A DNA stretch of 64,000 nucleotides from JAXLXE01 sp046328115 (GCA_046328115.1 JAXLXE010000002.1:620001-684000), one strand, 5' to 3'. Numbered from the stretch's first letter, positions 26,734 through 36,334 are shown. Notes: generated by a model from the letters alone, not told the origin. Made by a program: numbers and translations.

Positions 26734-29700
26734 CGCTCCAGGATCACGAAGTCCGTTACGTCAACATCCAACGAGAAGCGGAGCGCGCCCTGCTCCGTGA
26801 CCGTGCTGAGCGGGCCGCGGAGGAGCGAGCGGGCGCGGGTCATGGGTCCGGGGCTCCACACGCGGATCTCGAGGCGGGCTGGCGCGTCGCTCAAGTTCGC
26901 GATGGGCAGCAGGGTGCCGTGGGGCGAGTCAATGGTCCCGATCTCAACGAGCGGTGACGAGGTCTCTGCCCAGGCCTTTGGGAGCGCTTCGGCGGGGCGC
27001 GTGATCAGCGCTCGGAGCGCCGCGTCAAACCCCGCCAGCGGGGTGTGGGTGAACGGGCCGCGATCTGGCGGTGGCAGGGGCGTGGGGAACCCCGTGCGGA
27101 CGTAGGCGGCGCCGACGAGCGCGCCGGCGATGGTGGCGGTGCCGGCGCCGTAACCGTTCTCCACGATCGCCGCGCCGCCATTGCCGAAACGGCCGAGGAC
27201 GCGCGCGGATGGGAGGGGCGTGAGCCGCTGGAGATAGCCAACAGCCGGGAATCGGAGTCCTGCCGTATCCACCGTGTCCAGCGGATGGAGGCGCGGTAGC
27301 TCAATCCGCGGGCGAATGAAGGTGTCCTTCCTGGTCAGCTCGGCCGACTCCAGGCCGAAGACCGGCAGGAGCGTGGCCAGTGGGCGGTCGTTCTCATCCA
27401 GCAGGCCTCCTCCGGCCGATGACCAGAGGGTGCCGCCGGCCCTCACCCAGCGCTCCAAACCGGCGGCCGCGGCGGCGCTGAGGTGGCTGCCAACCAGGTA
27501 GAGCACGCGGAAGTCCGCCAGACGATCGGTGGCGAGATCCTCCTCCGCCACGATCTCCACGGGGATCTGGGCGTGGCGCAGGGCGGACCAGAGAAGCTTG
27601 CGCTCCGCGTTATAGGCGATGGCGGGCAGCTCTCTGGGCTCGCTGACGCCGGCCGCCGCCCCAGTGAGCGTGCGCTCCCAGAGATCGGTGCTCTCGCTGA
27701 GGATGAGGCCCACGGGGGAGCCGCGGAGGGTTCCGTCAGCAATCAGGTCATCCACCGCGCCGATCTCGAACGTAGCGTCGCGCACGGTCCGGTAGCGGTC
27801 GTGATTCGCGTGGTGGACGTAGTTCTCGGTGTTTGCGTGCTCTGGGCTGACCTGGAAGAAGTCCAGCGCCTTTGCGCCGTGGGCCAGCGCGGTGTAGACA
27901 CCCCGGCGGAAGTCGTTGTCCGTGTTGCCGGGGGCGTGCGGCATGACGTAGGGCTGGATCGCGCCGGGGCGGCCCCGGAGCCCGCATCTGAACACGTCCA
28001 GGAGATAGCCGGTCATGTGCGGGCCTAGCTCGCCCACCTGCCACCAGTAGTCGTCGTGGGTGGCGCGGTTGGCAACGCCCCGCCTGAAGGGGTGCACGAA
28101 CAGCCCGGCGTTAGGCCAGAAGTACGGGTGGGGCGAGAAGTTGGCGCCGTAGAGGATGTCGTCCCCGAAGGCCGCGCGGAGGCGGGTGGTGCCGCCGGCC
28201 ATGGCCTCCAGGGCGGCGCGGCCGAGCCAGCGCTGGCTCTCCACGAAGAGGCGGGGTGACGATCGTGCCTCGCGGGGGCCGTCCAGGAAGCGGACCTGGG
28301 CCCAGGGATCACCGGCCCGATCGGCGTTAGGCGGCAGCAGATCCAGCGGGTCTACGCGGCGTTGCTGGAGATCGGCCCGCAGGCTGGCATCGCGGTCCTC
28401 CTTTGGCGCCCAGTTTTGGAGGCTCACTTCGTCGCCGAAGCTGAAGCCGCGCAGGTACGGCTGGGCCTTCGCCGCGTCCACCTCGCGGCGGGCCTTGGCC
28501 ACGTTGTCATCGGTGGGCATCCAGCGGTAGTCGCCGATGGTGGCCGAACGCGGCACGGTGCGGCCTTCCTCCACCATGGCCTGGATCTGGCCAGCGAGTG
28601 AGCCGACGCCCAGGCGGTTGAACGCGTTTGGGCCGAGCATCATGAAGAGCCGTCGGTAAAGCTGGTAGAGGCGCGTGGGGGAGGTGAGGTTCTTCTCCGC
28701 ATCGTCGCCGATGCCGGCATACACCAGCGTGCGCTCCGGTGGCTTTCCGACCGGCGCGGGCCGCGCGGCGAGGGCGGCCAGAATGGCCTCCAGCGTCTCC
28801 TCGGCGGTCTGGATCTCCCGCGGAAGTCGGGCCGGATAGGGCGGGAGGTTGAGCAGCAGGCGATTGCTGGACTCCTCGCGGTAGCTCATGCGACGCAGCA
28901 CCGCGTCGTCCCGTGGGGCGGCCGCGATCTCGATCTGCAGCGTGGCGCGGCGGTTCTGGCTGTTGTTGATCTGGAGAAGCTGCAGGTGGGCCGCGTGGGT
29001 GGTATCCCGACACGAGATATCCACCCACGGGGTCACGTCGCCCGGCTCCAGTCGACGTGGGCGGCCGCTTCCCCGGACGTAGCCGTCGCGGTCTATGGTG
29101 AACGGCGCAAAGGTCCACGGCACGCGATTGACGCTGTAGCGCCCGTCGATGTGGAAGCTCTCGCCGCTGTCCGAGGGGTTGGTGATCCGCAGGTACACGC
29201 GCCCGGAGGCGGCCGTGCCGATCTCGTCCAGCAGCGGGTACGGCCGCGCGCCACGACCGCGAAACGTGTCCTCCAGATCCGTGGTGAGAAACAGGAAGTC
29301 AATGTTGCGATTGGCGGCCGGCTCGGTGCCCAGCGGCACCTGCAGCGTCAGCGTGGCCGGGCCAGCGGCCAGGTCGGCCAGGCGGGCCTCCGCGGCCAGC
29401 CCCTCCGAGCCGTTAGGCAGATCGTGCCAGGGAGCGTCCGGCAGGCCAAAGAACCAGGACCTGGTGGCCGACCGCTCTCCGTAGGTGAAGTCCAGCGGCG
29501 GTCGTCCGTCCTGCCGCACGCTCAACTGGACGCGAGCGTCGTAAAGCGGTGAGGGATACTCGTAGCGGAGCCACAGCTTGTAGCGATCGGCACGCGGTAC
29601 CTCGATGGTGGCGGCAGCGCGGGCGCCCGCGGCGCTCGACTGAGCGTGCAACAGGCGCCCGCCGCTAACGTGGCTGGCGCCGATGGCGTCCACCATGTAG

Positions 29701-30005
29701 TTGCCACCACCCACCGCGATCGGCGACCAGCCTGGCCCCTCTGGCAAGAAGTCCTCCGCCTCCACCAACAAGCGCGCGAAGGCCTGGCCGGGCTCCGATG
29801 CTGGGGCGGACGGCTCGCTAGTGGCTCTGGCGGCCGGGGGGCGGGGGGCGGCCACCGAGCGCGGTCGGGGCGTGGGCGCGGGTGGTGGGGTCTGGCAGGC
29901 TGCCAGCAATCCTGAGGCAATCCCCAGCAACGCGGCTCCACGTGCTCCGGCTACTCCGGCCAAGAGGAAGCCGCGGCGCGAGACGCGCTGACGCGGGCGG
30001 GTCAT
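26730..30005 (-). CDS. Large Tat-exported lipoprotein, putative glycosidase-like
   Basis: A 1091-residue protein with a Tat motif (SRRGFLLAG, residues 9-17) and a lipobox LLAAC (Cys37), followed by a Pro/Ala/Ser linker. Residues about 75-215 have a carbohydrate-binding jelly-roll look (LLVEAEDF, then ATIEVPRADRYKLWLRYEYP). The middle (about 430-740) carries FSFGDEVSLQNW and FSPHPYFWPNAGLF, like a TIM-barrel hydrolase, and the section near 840-900 (VLYLVGSHLSAAAAAGLERW, GGTLWSSAGG) looks like the glutamine-amidotransferase-like domain seen in beta-galactosidases of GH42 type. I infer a cell-surface glycoside hydrolase; catalytic residues were not assigned. Its own transcript starts after the pnp terminator. 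Confidence 0.7.
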   Translation of the reverse strand: MTRPRQRVSRRGFLLAGVAGARGAALLGIASGLLAACQTPPPAPTPRPRSVAAPRPPAARATSEPSAPASEPGQAFARLLVEAEDFLPEGPGWSPIAVGGGNYMVDAIGASHVSGGRLLHAQSSAAGARAAATIEVPRADRYKLWLRYEYPSPLYDARVQLSVRQDGRPPLDFTYGERSATRSWFFGLPDAPWHDLPNGSEGLAAEARLADLAAGPATLTLQVPLGTEPAANRNIDFLFLTTDLEDTFRGRGARPYPLLDEIGTAASGRVYLRITNPSDSGESFHIDGRYSVNRVPWTFAPFTIDRDGYVRGSGRPRRLEPGDVTPWVDISCRDTTHAAHLQLLQINNSQNRRATLQIEIAAAPRDDAVLRRMSYREESSNRLLLNLPPYPARLPREIQTAEETLEAILAALAARPAPVGKPPERTLVYAGIGDDAEKNLTSPTRLYQLYRRLFMMLGPNAFNRLGVGSLAGQIQAMVEEGRTVPRSATIGDYRWMPTDDNVAKARREVDAAKAQPYLRGFSFGDEVSLQNWAPKEDRDASLRADLQQRRVDPLDLLPPNADRAGDPWAQVRFLDGPREARSSPRLFVESQRWLGRAALEAMAGGTTRLRAAFGDDILYGANFSPHPYFWPNAGLFVHPFRRGVANRATHDDYWWQVGELGPHMTGYLLDVFRCGLRGRPGAIQPYVMPHAPGNTDNDFRRGVYTALAHGAKALDFFQVSPEHANTENYVHHANHDRYRTVRDATFEIGAVDDLIADGTLRGSPVGLILSESTDLWERTLTGAAAGVSEPRELPAIAYNAERKLLWSALRHAQIPVEIVAEEDLATDRLADFRVLYLVGSHLSAAAAAGLERWVRAGGTLWSSAGGGLLDENDRPLATLLPVFGLESAELTRKDTFIRPRIELPRLHPLDTVDTAGLRFPAVGYLQRLTPLPSARVLGRFGNGGAAIVENGYGAGTATIAGALVGAAYVRTGFPTPLPPPDRGPFTHTPLAGFDAALRALITRPAEALPKAWAETSSPLVEIGTIDSPHGTLLPIANLSDAPARLEIRVWSPGPMTRARSLLRGPLSTVTEQGALRFSLDVDVTDFVILER

Positions 30006-30082
30006 CTGGCTTGAACCCCGGCGGATTCTAGCAATCTACCCGTGCGGCGGCGCCACGATTTCAGTCGCCGGCGGAAAGGCAG

Positions 30083-30110
30083 ACGGCCCAGACCATCTGG
30101 TCTGGGCCGT
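30083..30110 (-). terminator. Terminator-like hairpin after pnp
   Basis: A perfect 12-bp stem, ACGGCCCAGACC and GGTCTGGGCCGT, with loop ATCT. It stands between the pnp stop and the lipoprotein start on the minus strand. Only a weak T-rich stretch (CTGCCTTTCC) follows, so it may act as a stabilising or weak terminator. Confidence 0.7.
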
Positions 30111-30133
30111 CCGCGTTGCAGCACGCGCGGGAT

Positions 30134-32821
30134 CTACCAGCGCGGTCCGAACGGGTCGCGGGGAGCGCGCTCGCCGCGGTCTTCGGGGCCGCCTTCGCGC
30201 CGCGGCGGTCGCTCGCCGCGGTCACGATCGGCAAAGCCACCTTCACGCCGCGGCGGCCGCTCGCCGCGGTCGGCGTAGCCGCCTTCACGACGGGGCGGCC
30301 GGTCTCCGCGGTCGCGATCGCCGTAGCCACCCTCGCGCCGAGGCGGCGCGCCCTCACCACGGTCCTCCGTGCCACCTTCGCGGCGCGGGGGTCGATCGCC
30401 GTAGCCGCCTTCACGGCGGGGCGGCCGATCGCCGCGGTCTCGGTCACCATAGCCGCCCTCGCGGCGCGGTGGTCCATCCGTGCGCTCGCCCCGATCACGG
30501 TCGCCGTAGCCGCCTTCACGACGGGGCGGCCGATCGCCACGGTCGCGATCGCCGTAGCCACCCTCGCGGCGGGGTGGTCGGTCACCGAAGCCACCCTCGC
30601 GGCGGGGCGGTCGGTCGCCGAAGCCTCCCTCACGGCGGGGCGGTCGATCGCCGAAGGCGCGCTCGCGACGCGGCCGCTCCTCGCCGTCAGCACCTTCCTC
30701 GCCCGGGCCCTCGTCGCCTTCACCCTCGGTGCGCTCAGACGGCTCCAGCAGGGCGCGGCGGGAGAGGTTGATGCGGCCCTGGCGGTCGATCTCCGTGACC
30801 ACCACCTTGACCTCATCGCCGATGTTGACCACGTCCTCCACTCGCGGGACGCGGTAGTCAGCCAACTCGGAGATGTGGACCAGGCCCTCCTTGCCGGGCG
30901 CGATCTCCACGAACGCGCCGAAGGCCATGATGCGGGTGACCTTGCCAGTGTAGATGGCGCCCGGCTCCACGTCCTTGGTCAGACGCTCGATCCAGTCGAT
31001 GGCCTTCTTGGCGTGCTCCTCGCTGGTGGAGCCGATCTGGACGGTGCCATCGTCGTTGATGTCGATGGTGCACTTGGTCTCGTCCACGATCTTGCGGATG
31101 ACCTTGCCACCGGGGCCAATAACGTCGCGGATGCGATCCGGGTTGATCTTGATGGTGGTGACGCGCGGGGCGAAGGGAGACAGCTCCGTGCGCGGGGTGG
31201 AGATGGTCTCCAGCATCTTGCCCATGATGAACATGCGGCCTTCGCGGGCCTGAGACATGGCGGTACGCATGATCTCAGAGGTGATGCCGCGGACCTTGAT
31301 GTCCATCTGAAGGGCGGTGATGCCCTTCTCGGTGCCGGCCACCTTGAAGTCCATGTCGCCGAGGGCATCCTCGACGCCCTGGATGTCCGTGAGGACGGCG
31401 TAGCGGCCGTCCTCCGTGCCGGAGGTGATCAGGCCCATGGCCACGCCGGCTACGGGTGCCTTGATGGGCACGCCAGCGTGCATGAGCGCCAGGGTGCTGC
31501 CGCAGGTGCTGGCCATGGAGCTGGAGCCGTTGGAGGACAGCACCTCTGAGACGATGCGGATGGCGTATGGGAACTGCTCGCGTGACGGCAGGACGGCAAT
31601 GAGGCCGCGCTCAGCCAGCGCGCCGTGGCCGATGTCTCGTCGGCCGGGGCCGCGCATCGGGCGAGCCTCGCCCACGGAGAACGGTGGGAAGTTGTAGTGG
31701 TGAATGTAGCGCTTGGGCTCGTCCAGGCCGATGCTGTCCACGCGCTGCTCGTCTGCCTCCGTGCCGAGGGTGAGGACGGACAGCACCTGGGTCTGGCCGC
31801 GGGTGAAAAGGGCGGAGCCATGCGGCCTGGGCAGCACGCCCACCTCGCACGAGACGGGCCGGATGGCCGTGAGGTCCCGTCCGTCTGGCCGGCGGCCGCG
31901 GTCCAGGATGTTGCGCCTGACGGTCTCCTTCTCGATCTGGGCAAACACCTTGCCCACGAGCTTGGGATCATGCTTGTCTGCGAAGTACTCGAACGTCTCC
32001 TTGCGGAGCTCGCGGGTGCTGTCCTCGCGGGTGGCCTTGTCAGGGTCGTATAGGGTGTCTTCCATCCGGGTGCCCAGCCAGCCGGCGACCTCCTCGTAGA
32101 GGCCCTCTGGCAGGGGCGTGGACGGGATCTCACGCTTGACCTTGCCTACTTCGGCGCGCATACGGTTCTGCAGGGCGATGACGGGCGCCATGGCGGCATG
32201 GCCCACTTCGATCGCTTCGAGAACCGTCTCCTCCGGGAGCTCGTTGGCGCCGGCCTCGACCATCAGCACGGCGTCCGCGGTGGCGGCCAGCATCAGGTCC
32301 AGGTCGGAGCGCGACATGTCCGCCATGGGCGGGTTCACGACGATCTCGCCATCGATGTAGCCGAGGCGCACGGCGCCGACGGGGCCGTAGAACGGGATGT
32401 CAGAGATCATCAGCGCGGCCGAGGCGCCCACGATGGAGCAGAGCGAAGGATCGTTCACCTGATCGGCGGACAGGACCGTCACGATAACCTGGACGTCGTT
32501 GCGGTAGTCCTTGGGGAACAGCGGCCGCAGGGGGCGGTCGGTGAGCCGCGCCGTCAGGATGGCCTGCTCGGTGGGGCGGCCTTCGCGCTTGATAAAGCCG
32601 CCCGGGATCTTGCCGGCGGCGTACATCTTCTCTTCGAACTCTACCTGCAGGGGGAAGAAGTCGATGCCCTCGCGGGGCTCGCTGGAGCTGGTGACCGCCG
32701 CGAGGACAACGGTCTCGCCGTAGGTCACGAGCACCGATCCGCCGGCCAGGCCGGCCAGGCGGCCGGTCTCCAGCGTCATCGTGCGTCCGCCGATCTCAAC
32801 GTCGTAGCGGGTGACTGCCAT
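30134..32821 (-). CDS. pnp: Polyribonucleotide nucleotidyltransferase with RG-rich tail
   Basis: An 895-residue PNPase. Two RNase PH domains (opening YDVEIGGRTMTLETGRLAG, with FPPFSVGEARPMRGPGRRDIG in the second), a KH domain with IGPGGKVI near residue 568, and an S1 domain from about 618 (GAIYTGKVTRIMAFGAFVEI) are all in place. It degrades RNA 3' to 5' using phosphate. After the S1 domain comes a tail of about 203 residues (693-895), acidic at first and then eleven repeats of PPRREGG separated by GDRDRG-type spacers, ending FGPRW. E. coli PNPase stops near residue 711. Start ATG at 32821. It follows rpsO on the same strand, the classical rpsO-pnp order. Confidence 0.97.
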   Translation of the reverse strand: MAVTRYDVEIGGRTMTLETGRLAGLAGGSVLVTYGETVVLAAVTSSSEPREGIDFFPLQVEFEEKMYAAGKIPGGFIKREGRPTEQAILTARLTDRPLRPLFPKDYRNDVQVIVTVLSADQVNDPSLCSIVGASAALMISDIPFYGPVGAVRLGYIDGEIVVNPPMADMSRSDLDLMLAATADAVLMVEAGANELPEETVLEAIEVGHAAMAPVIALQNRMRAEVGKVKREIPSTPLPEGLYEEVAGWLGTRMEDTLYDPDKATREDSTRELRKETFEYFADKHDPKLVGKVFAQIEKETVRRNILDRGRRPDGRDLTAIRPVSCEVGVLPRPHGSALFTRGQTQVLSVLTLGTEADEQRVDSIGLDEPKRYIHHYNFPPFSVGEARPMRGPGRRDIGHGALAERGLIAVLPSREQFPYAIRIVSEVLSSNGSSSMASTCGSTLALMHAGVPIKAPVAGVAMGLITSGTEDGRYAVLTDIQGVEDALGDMDFKVAGTEKGITALQMDIKVRGITSEIMRTAMSQAREGRMFIMGKMLETISTPRTELSPFAPRVTTIKINPDRIRDVIGPGGKVIRKIVDETKCTIDINDDGTVQIGSTSEEHAKKAIDWIERLTKDVEPGAIYTGKVTRIMAFGAFVEIAPGKEGLVHISELADYRVPRVEDVVNIGDEVKVVVTEIDRQGRINLSRRALLEPSERTEGEGDEGPGEEGADGEERPRRERAFGDRPPRREGGFGDRPPRREGGFGDRPPRREGGYGDRDRGDRPPRREGGYGDRDRGERTDGPPRREGGYGDRDRGDRPPRREGGYGDRPPRREGGTEDRGEGAPPRREGGYGDRDRGDRPPRREGGYADRGERPPRREGGFADRDRGERPPRREGGPEDRGERAPRDPFGPRW
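30137..30742 (-). repeat. DNA encoding the PPRREGG repeats of PNPase
   Basis: The 3' end of pnp is internally repetitive at the DNA level as well as in protein, with units of 33 to 60 bp around a CCGCCGCGCCGCGA-like core and eleven PPRREGG copies. Antisense frames through it are Ala/Arg repeats and are not genes. Confidence 0.85.
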
Positions 32822-32926
32822 GGTTCTCCTCTAACTCGGGGCGGGGCGCCTACTTCGGCCCCGCGCCGTCACTTGCGCCGCCTTCTCGCGGCTAGCTTTG
32901 TCTGTGCCGACAGACTGCTTCTCGAT

Positions 32927-32961
32927 CACACTCGATCGGATCGTGCCGATCCGTCGGTGTG
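32927..32961 (-). promoter_or_regulatory. Stem-loop in the pnp leader
   Basis: An outer stem CACAC (927-931) pairs with GTGTG (957-961), and an inner stem GATCGG pairs with CCGATC around a six-base loop. A smaller hairpin, TCTGT-GCCG-ACAGA, lies nearby at about 32901-32914. Both lie in the rpsO-pnp interval, where enteric pnp mRNA is cut by RNase III for autoregulation; a similar role here is inference. Confidence 0.4.
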
Positions 32962-33021
32962 AGAGGTGGGCGGGATGGTTGGCCTGGTGCTTAACGTAGT
33001 GCTTAGTAGTTAACTAAACAT

Positions 33022-33041
33022 CGCCCGGGCGAACCCGGGCG
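33022..33041 (-). terminator. Hairpin after rpsO
   Basis: CGCCCGGG and CCCGGGCG form a perfect 8-bp stem; the loop reads TTCG on the minus strand. A T-containing stretch (ATGTTTAGTT) follows. It may be a partial terminator or processing site between rpsO and pnp. Confidence 0.55.
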
Positions 33042-33073
33042 GCTCAGATCCGACTAAATGGCGCTACTGTGCG

Positions 33074-33343
33074 TCAGCGTCGGAGCCCCAGTGACGCGAT
33101 GAGCTTCTGGTAGCGGTCGTTGTGGGTGCGGCTGAGGTACGAAAGCAGCCGCCGTCGGCGTCCGACCATCTTCAGCAGGCCGCGCCGTGAATGGTTGTCA
33201 TGCTTGTTAGCGCTCAGGTGCTGCGCAAGCTCCTGGATGCGCTTGGTCAGGATGGCGACCTGGACCTCAGGAGATCCTGAATCTGACGCATGGGTCTGAT
33301 ACGTCTTGATGACGTCGCCCTTCGCCTCCTTGGTTAGGGGCAC
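33074..33343 (-). CDS. rpsO: 30S ribosomal protein S15
   Basis: From the GTG at 33343 the product has 89 residues, the exact usual S15 length: PLTKEAKGDVIKTYQTH, DSGSPEVQVAILTKRIQEL, HLSANKHDNHSRRGLLKMVG, RRRLLSYL. S15 binds 16S rRNA and organises the central domain of the small subunit. AAGGAGG lies just before the GTG, which decides this start over a frame that remains open to 33526. It is the first gene of the rpsO-pnp unit. Confidence 0.97.
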   Translation of the reverse strand: MPLTKEAKGDVIKTYQTHASDSGSPEVQVAILTKRIQELAQHLSANKHDNHSRRGLLKMVGRRRRLLSYLSRTHNDRYQKLIASLGLRR

Positions 33344-33627
33344 GCGCTCCTCCTTACGTGTGGGCCCGCGGCGCTCAACTCCACCACGGGAGACATAGAC
33401 TGATCTCTGCTCTGTCGGCGCCCTGTTTATACCATCCCCGGGCGGCGCCCGCTCCAGGATTGCGCCTGGAGGTCGCGGGTCAGGCTGCCCAAAGCCCTCC
33501 AGGGCATGATTGTGCGGCTGTGTCATGGGGAATGGCGCAGGCCGTGTGCTACGCTCAGGCAGTGCCGAACGGGGCTCCCCGTGGGCTCCCTGACGCCGCG
33601 ATACACCAGGCTGGAGGAGCGATCGCC

Positions 33628-35331
33628 ATGGTCTCTCGGTCTGATTCGAGCCCCAGGCTCAGCCGCAGGACTCTCCTGTCCGCCGTACTCCCCACGGTAG
33701 CCGCCACCGCGCTGCTCGCCGCCTGCGGCCAGCAAGCGCCGGCCGCGCCGCCCAAGAGCGAAGCGCCCGCCCAGAAACCGGCGGAGGCTGCAAAGCCGGC
33801 CGAAGCTGCCAAGCCCGCTGAGGCTGCCAAGCCCGCCGCGGCGGCCAAGCCGGCCGAGGGCAAGCCCGCGGGCGCGCCTAAGAAGGGCGGGACCCTCCGC
33901 GTGGGCCTGTACATCGAGGCCGCCACCATGGATCCGCACCTGTCCGGCAGCAAGATCGACCGCCAGATCTACCACAACGTCTACGAGCCGCTGGTGGTCC
34001 TGGACGTCAAGCTGGGCCTCACGCCCGGCCTGGCCGAGTCCTGGAAGCTGGAGGATCCCAAGACCCTGGTGTTCAAGCTGCGCCAGGGCGTCAAGTTCCA
34101 CGACGGGACAGACTTCAACGCCGAGGCCGCCAAGTTCAACTTCGACCGCATGGCGAATCCTGACACCAAGTCTGTGCGCCGCGGCGAGATCGCCAATATC
34201 GAGTCCGCCCAGGTGGTGGATCCGTACACGCTCAAGTTGAACCTCAAGAAACCAGACGCCTCCCTGCTGGCCACGCTGACGGATCGGGCGGGCATGATGA
34301 TCTCCCCCGCCACCATCCAGAAGCTCGGCAAGGACCTGGAGCGCAACGCCACCGGCGCGGGCACCGGCCCCTTCCAGTTTGTGGAGTGGGTCAAGGATGA
34401 CCGCATCGTCCTGAAGCGGAACGACGCCTATTGGAACAAGCAGGGCGGTCCGTACCTGGATGGCATCCGCTACCGGACGATCCCTGACGACACGGTGAAG
34501 CTGCAGAGCCTGCAGGCCGGCGAGATCGACGTGATGGACTACGTCACCCCGCGTGACGTGGCCCCGGTCAAGGCAGACACCCGCCTGGTGGAGATGGACG
34601 TGCCCTCGCTGGCCACGTTCAACTACCAGATCAACCACACGAAGCCGCCGTTCGACAAGAAGGCGCTGCGCCAGGCGGTGGCCTACGCCACGGACGTTGA
34701 CGCCATCGTCAAGGGCGTCTGGCTGAACGTGGGCGTGGCCTCAAACGGGCCCATCCCGCCCTCCAGTTGGGCCTACGACGACTCCATCAAGCCCATCAAG
34801 CGCGACATCGCCAAGGCCAAGCAGCTTCTGGCGGAGGGCGGCGCACCCAACGGGTTCACCTTCAGCATGACCATCAATAACATCCCCATCAACGTCCAGG
34901 AGGCGGAGGCAATCAAGGCCCAGCTTGCCGAGGCCGGCATCACCATGAACATCAAGCTGGTGGATGCCGCCACGCTGCTCTCGGACGGCAACGGCAAGAA
35001 CTTCGACATGATCAGCTACCAGTGGAGCGGCCGGCCGGATCCAGATGGCAACGTCTACCAGTTCTTCCGCACCACCCCCGGCGTCTCGCTGAACTGGTCT
35101 GGCATCTCCAACCCTAAGCTAGACGAGCTGCTGGACAAGACCCGCGAGGTATCTGACCAGGCGGAGCGCAAGAAGCTCTACAGCGAGGTCACCAGGATCC
35201 TCCAGGACGAACTGCCCATGCTCTTCATCCTGCACCCAATTGAGCCCAAGGCGTTCAGCCCCAAGGTAAAGGGGTACGAGCCCGTGCCGGACGGCATGAT
35301 GCGCTTCAAGGACGTCTGGCTGGACGCGTAG
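33628..35331 (+). CDS. ABC transporter substrate-binding lipoprotein, family 5 (first system)
   Basis: 567 residues from the ATG at 33628, preceded by GGAGGAG. The N-terminus has a Tat motif (SRRTLL, residues 12-17) and a lipobox ending at Cys33. A linker of AAKPAE repeats (about 45-80) tethers the domain to the membrane. The rest is a DppA/OppA-type binding protein: GGTLRVGLYIEAATMDPHL, LVFKLRQGVKFHDGTDFNAE, GTGPFQFVEW, LRQAVAYATDVDAIV. It should bind peptides, nickel chelates or similar solutes outside the cell and pass them to the two permeases that follow. Confidence 0.93.
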   Translation: MVSRSDSSPRLSRRTLLSAVLPTVAATALLAACGQQAPAAPPKSEAPAQKPAEAAKPAEAAKPAEAAKPAAAAKPAEGKPAGAPKKGGTLRVGLYIEAATMDPHLSGSKIDRQIYHNVYEPLVVLDVKLGLTPGLAESWKLEDPKTLVFKLRQGVKFHDGTDFNAEAAKFNFDRMANPDTKSVRRGEIANIESAQVVDPYTLKLNLKKPDASLLATLTDRAGMMISPATIQKLGKDLERNATGAGTGPFQFVEWVKDDRIVLKRNDAYWNKQGGPYLDGIRYRTIPDDTVKLQSLQAGEIDVMDYVTPRDVAPVKADTRLVEMDVPSLATFNYQINHTKPPFDKKALRQAVAYATDVDAIVKGVWLNVGVASNGPIPPSSWAYDDSIKPIKRDIAKAKQLLAEGGAPNGFTFSMTINNIPINVQEAEAIKAQLAEAGITMNIKLVDAATLLSDGNGKNFDMISYQWSGRPDPDGNVYQFFRTTPGVSLNWSGISNPKLDELLDKTREVSDQAERKKLYSEVTRILQDELPMLFILHPIEPKAFSPKVKGYEPVPDGMMRFKDVWLDA

Positions 35332-35389
35332 CGGCTGTCCGCGTGGAGGGGTGGTCGCGTGGCGACCGCCCCTCCCGGCCGCTGAACGC

Positions 35390-36334
35390 ATGCTTCCACT
35401 GATCCTCCGTCGCCTGGCAGCGACGATCCCGGTGCTGTTGCTCGTCACCGCGGGCGTCTTCTCCCTGCTCCACATGACACCCGGCGATCCGGTGGACGCC
35501 ATGATGGGGGAGTCTCAGGACGCCGATGCCAAGGCGCGGCTGCGCGCCGAGCTTGGGCTGGACCAGCCCATCCCCATCCAGTACGCCACCTGGATCAGCC
35601 GCGTGCTGCAGGGCGACTTCGGCCGTTCGATCCGCAATCGGGAGCCGGTGCTGGAGAACGTGGCGCGGCGAGTCCGTCCCAGCCTGCAGCTTGCCGCCTA
35701 CGCCATGGCCATCGCTATCGCCGCCGCGCTGCCGCTGGGCATCGTCTCCGCCACCCACCGCAACTCGCCCATCGATGGCGCGGGCACCCTGTTCGCGCTC
35801 ACCGGCCTGTGCATGCCCAACTTCCTGCTGGGCCTGCTGCTGATCTTCTTCTTCGGCGTCACCCTGCGCTGGCTGCCCATCTCCGGCTACGTCGATCCGG
35901 GCGAAGAGCTTGTGGCCGGCATCCGCTCGCTGACGTTGCCGGCGATCACGCTGGGGCTGGCCCTGGCGGCGGTGCTCACGCGGACGCTGCGCTCCAGCCT
36001 GATCGAGGCGCTGGGCGAGGACTACGTGCGCACGGCCCGCGCCAAGGGTCTGGCGGAGCGGCTGGTCGTCCGCAGACACGCCTTCAAGAATGCCTTGATC
36101 CCGGTCATCACGCTGTTGGGCCTCCAGTTCGGCACCCTGATCGGCGGCGCGGTCATCACCGAGTTCGTCTTCGCGCTGCCGGGCGTGGGACGGCTGGTGG
36201 TGGACGCCGTGTTCGCCCGCGACTACCCAATGGTGCAGGGCGTCATCCTGCTGATCTCGTTTGGCTTCATCGCCAGCAATCTGGTGGTGGACCTGCTGTA
36301 CGGCCTCGTCGATCCGCGGATCCGCTACGGATGA
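35390..36334 (+). CDS. ABC transporter permease, DppB type (first system)
   Basis: 314 residues starting MLPLILRRLAATIPVLLLVT, the standard DppB/OppB opening, with six hydrophobic segments and the cytoplasmic EAA loop EALGEDYVRTARAKGL that contacts the ATPase. It lies 58 bp after the binding-protein gene. Its TGA overlaps the ATG of the second permease (ATGA), so the two are translated together. The frame extends further upstream in Pro/Arg-rich sequence; the ATG at 35390 matches the family start. Confidence 0.95.
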   Translation: MLPLILRRLAATIPVLLLVTAGVFSLLHMTPGDPVDAMMGESQDADAKARLRAELGLDQPIPIQYATWISRVLQGDFGRSIRNREPVLENVARRVRPSLQLAAYAMAIAIAAALPLGIVSATHRNSPIDGAGTLFALTGLCMPNFLLGLLLIFFFGVTLRWLPISGYVDPGEELVAGIRSLTLPAITLGLALAAVLTRTLRSSLIEALGEDYVRTARAKGLAERLVVRRHAFKNALIPVITLLGLQFGTLIGGAVITEFVFALPGVGRLVVDAVFARDYPMVQGVILLISFGFIASNLVVDLLYGLVDPRIRYG

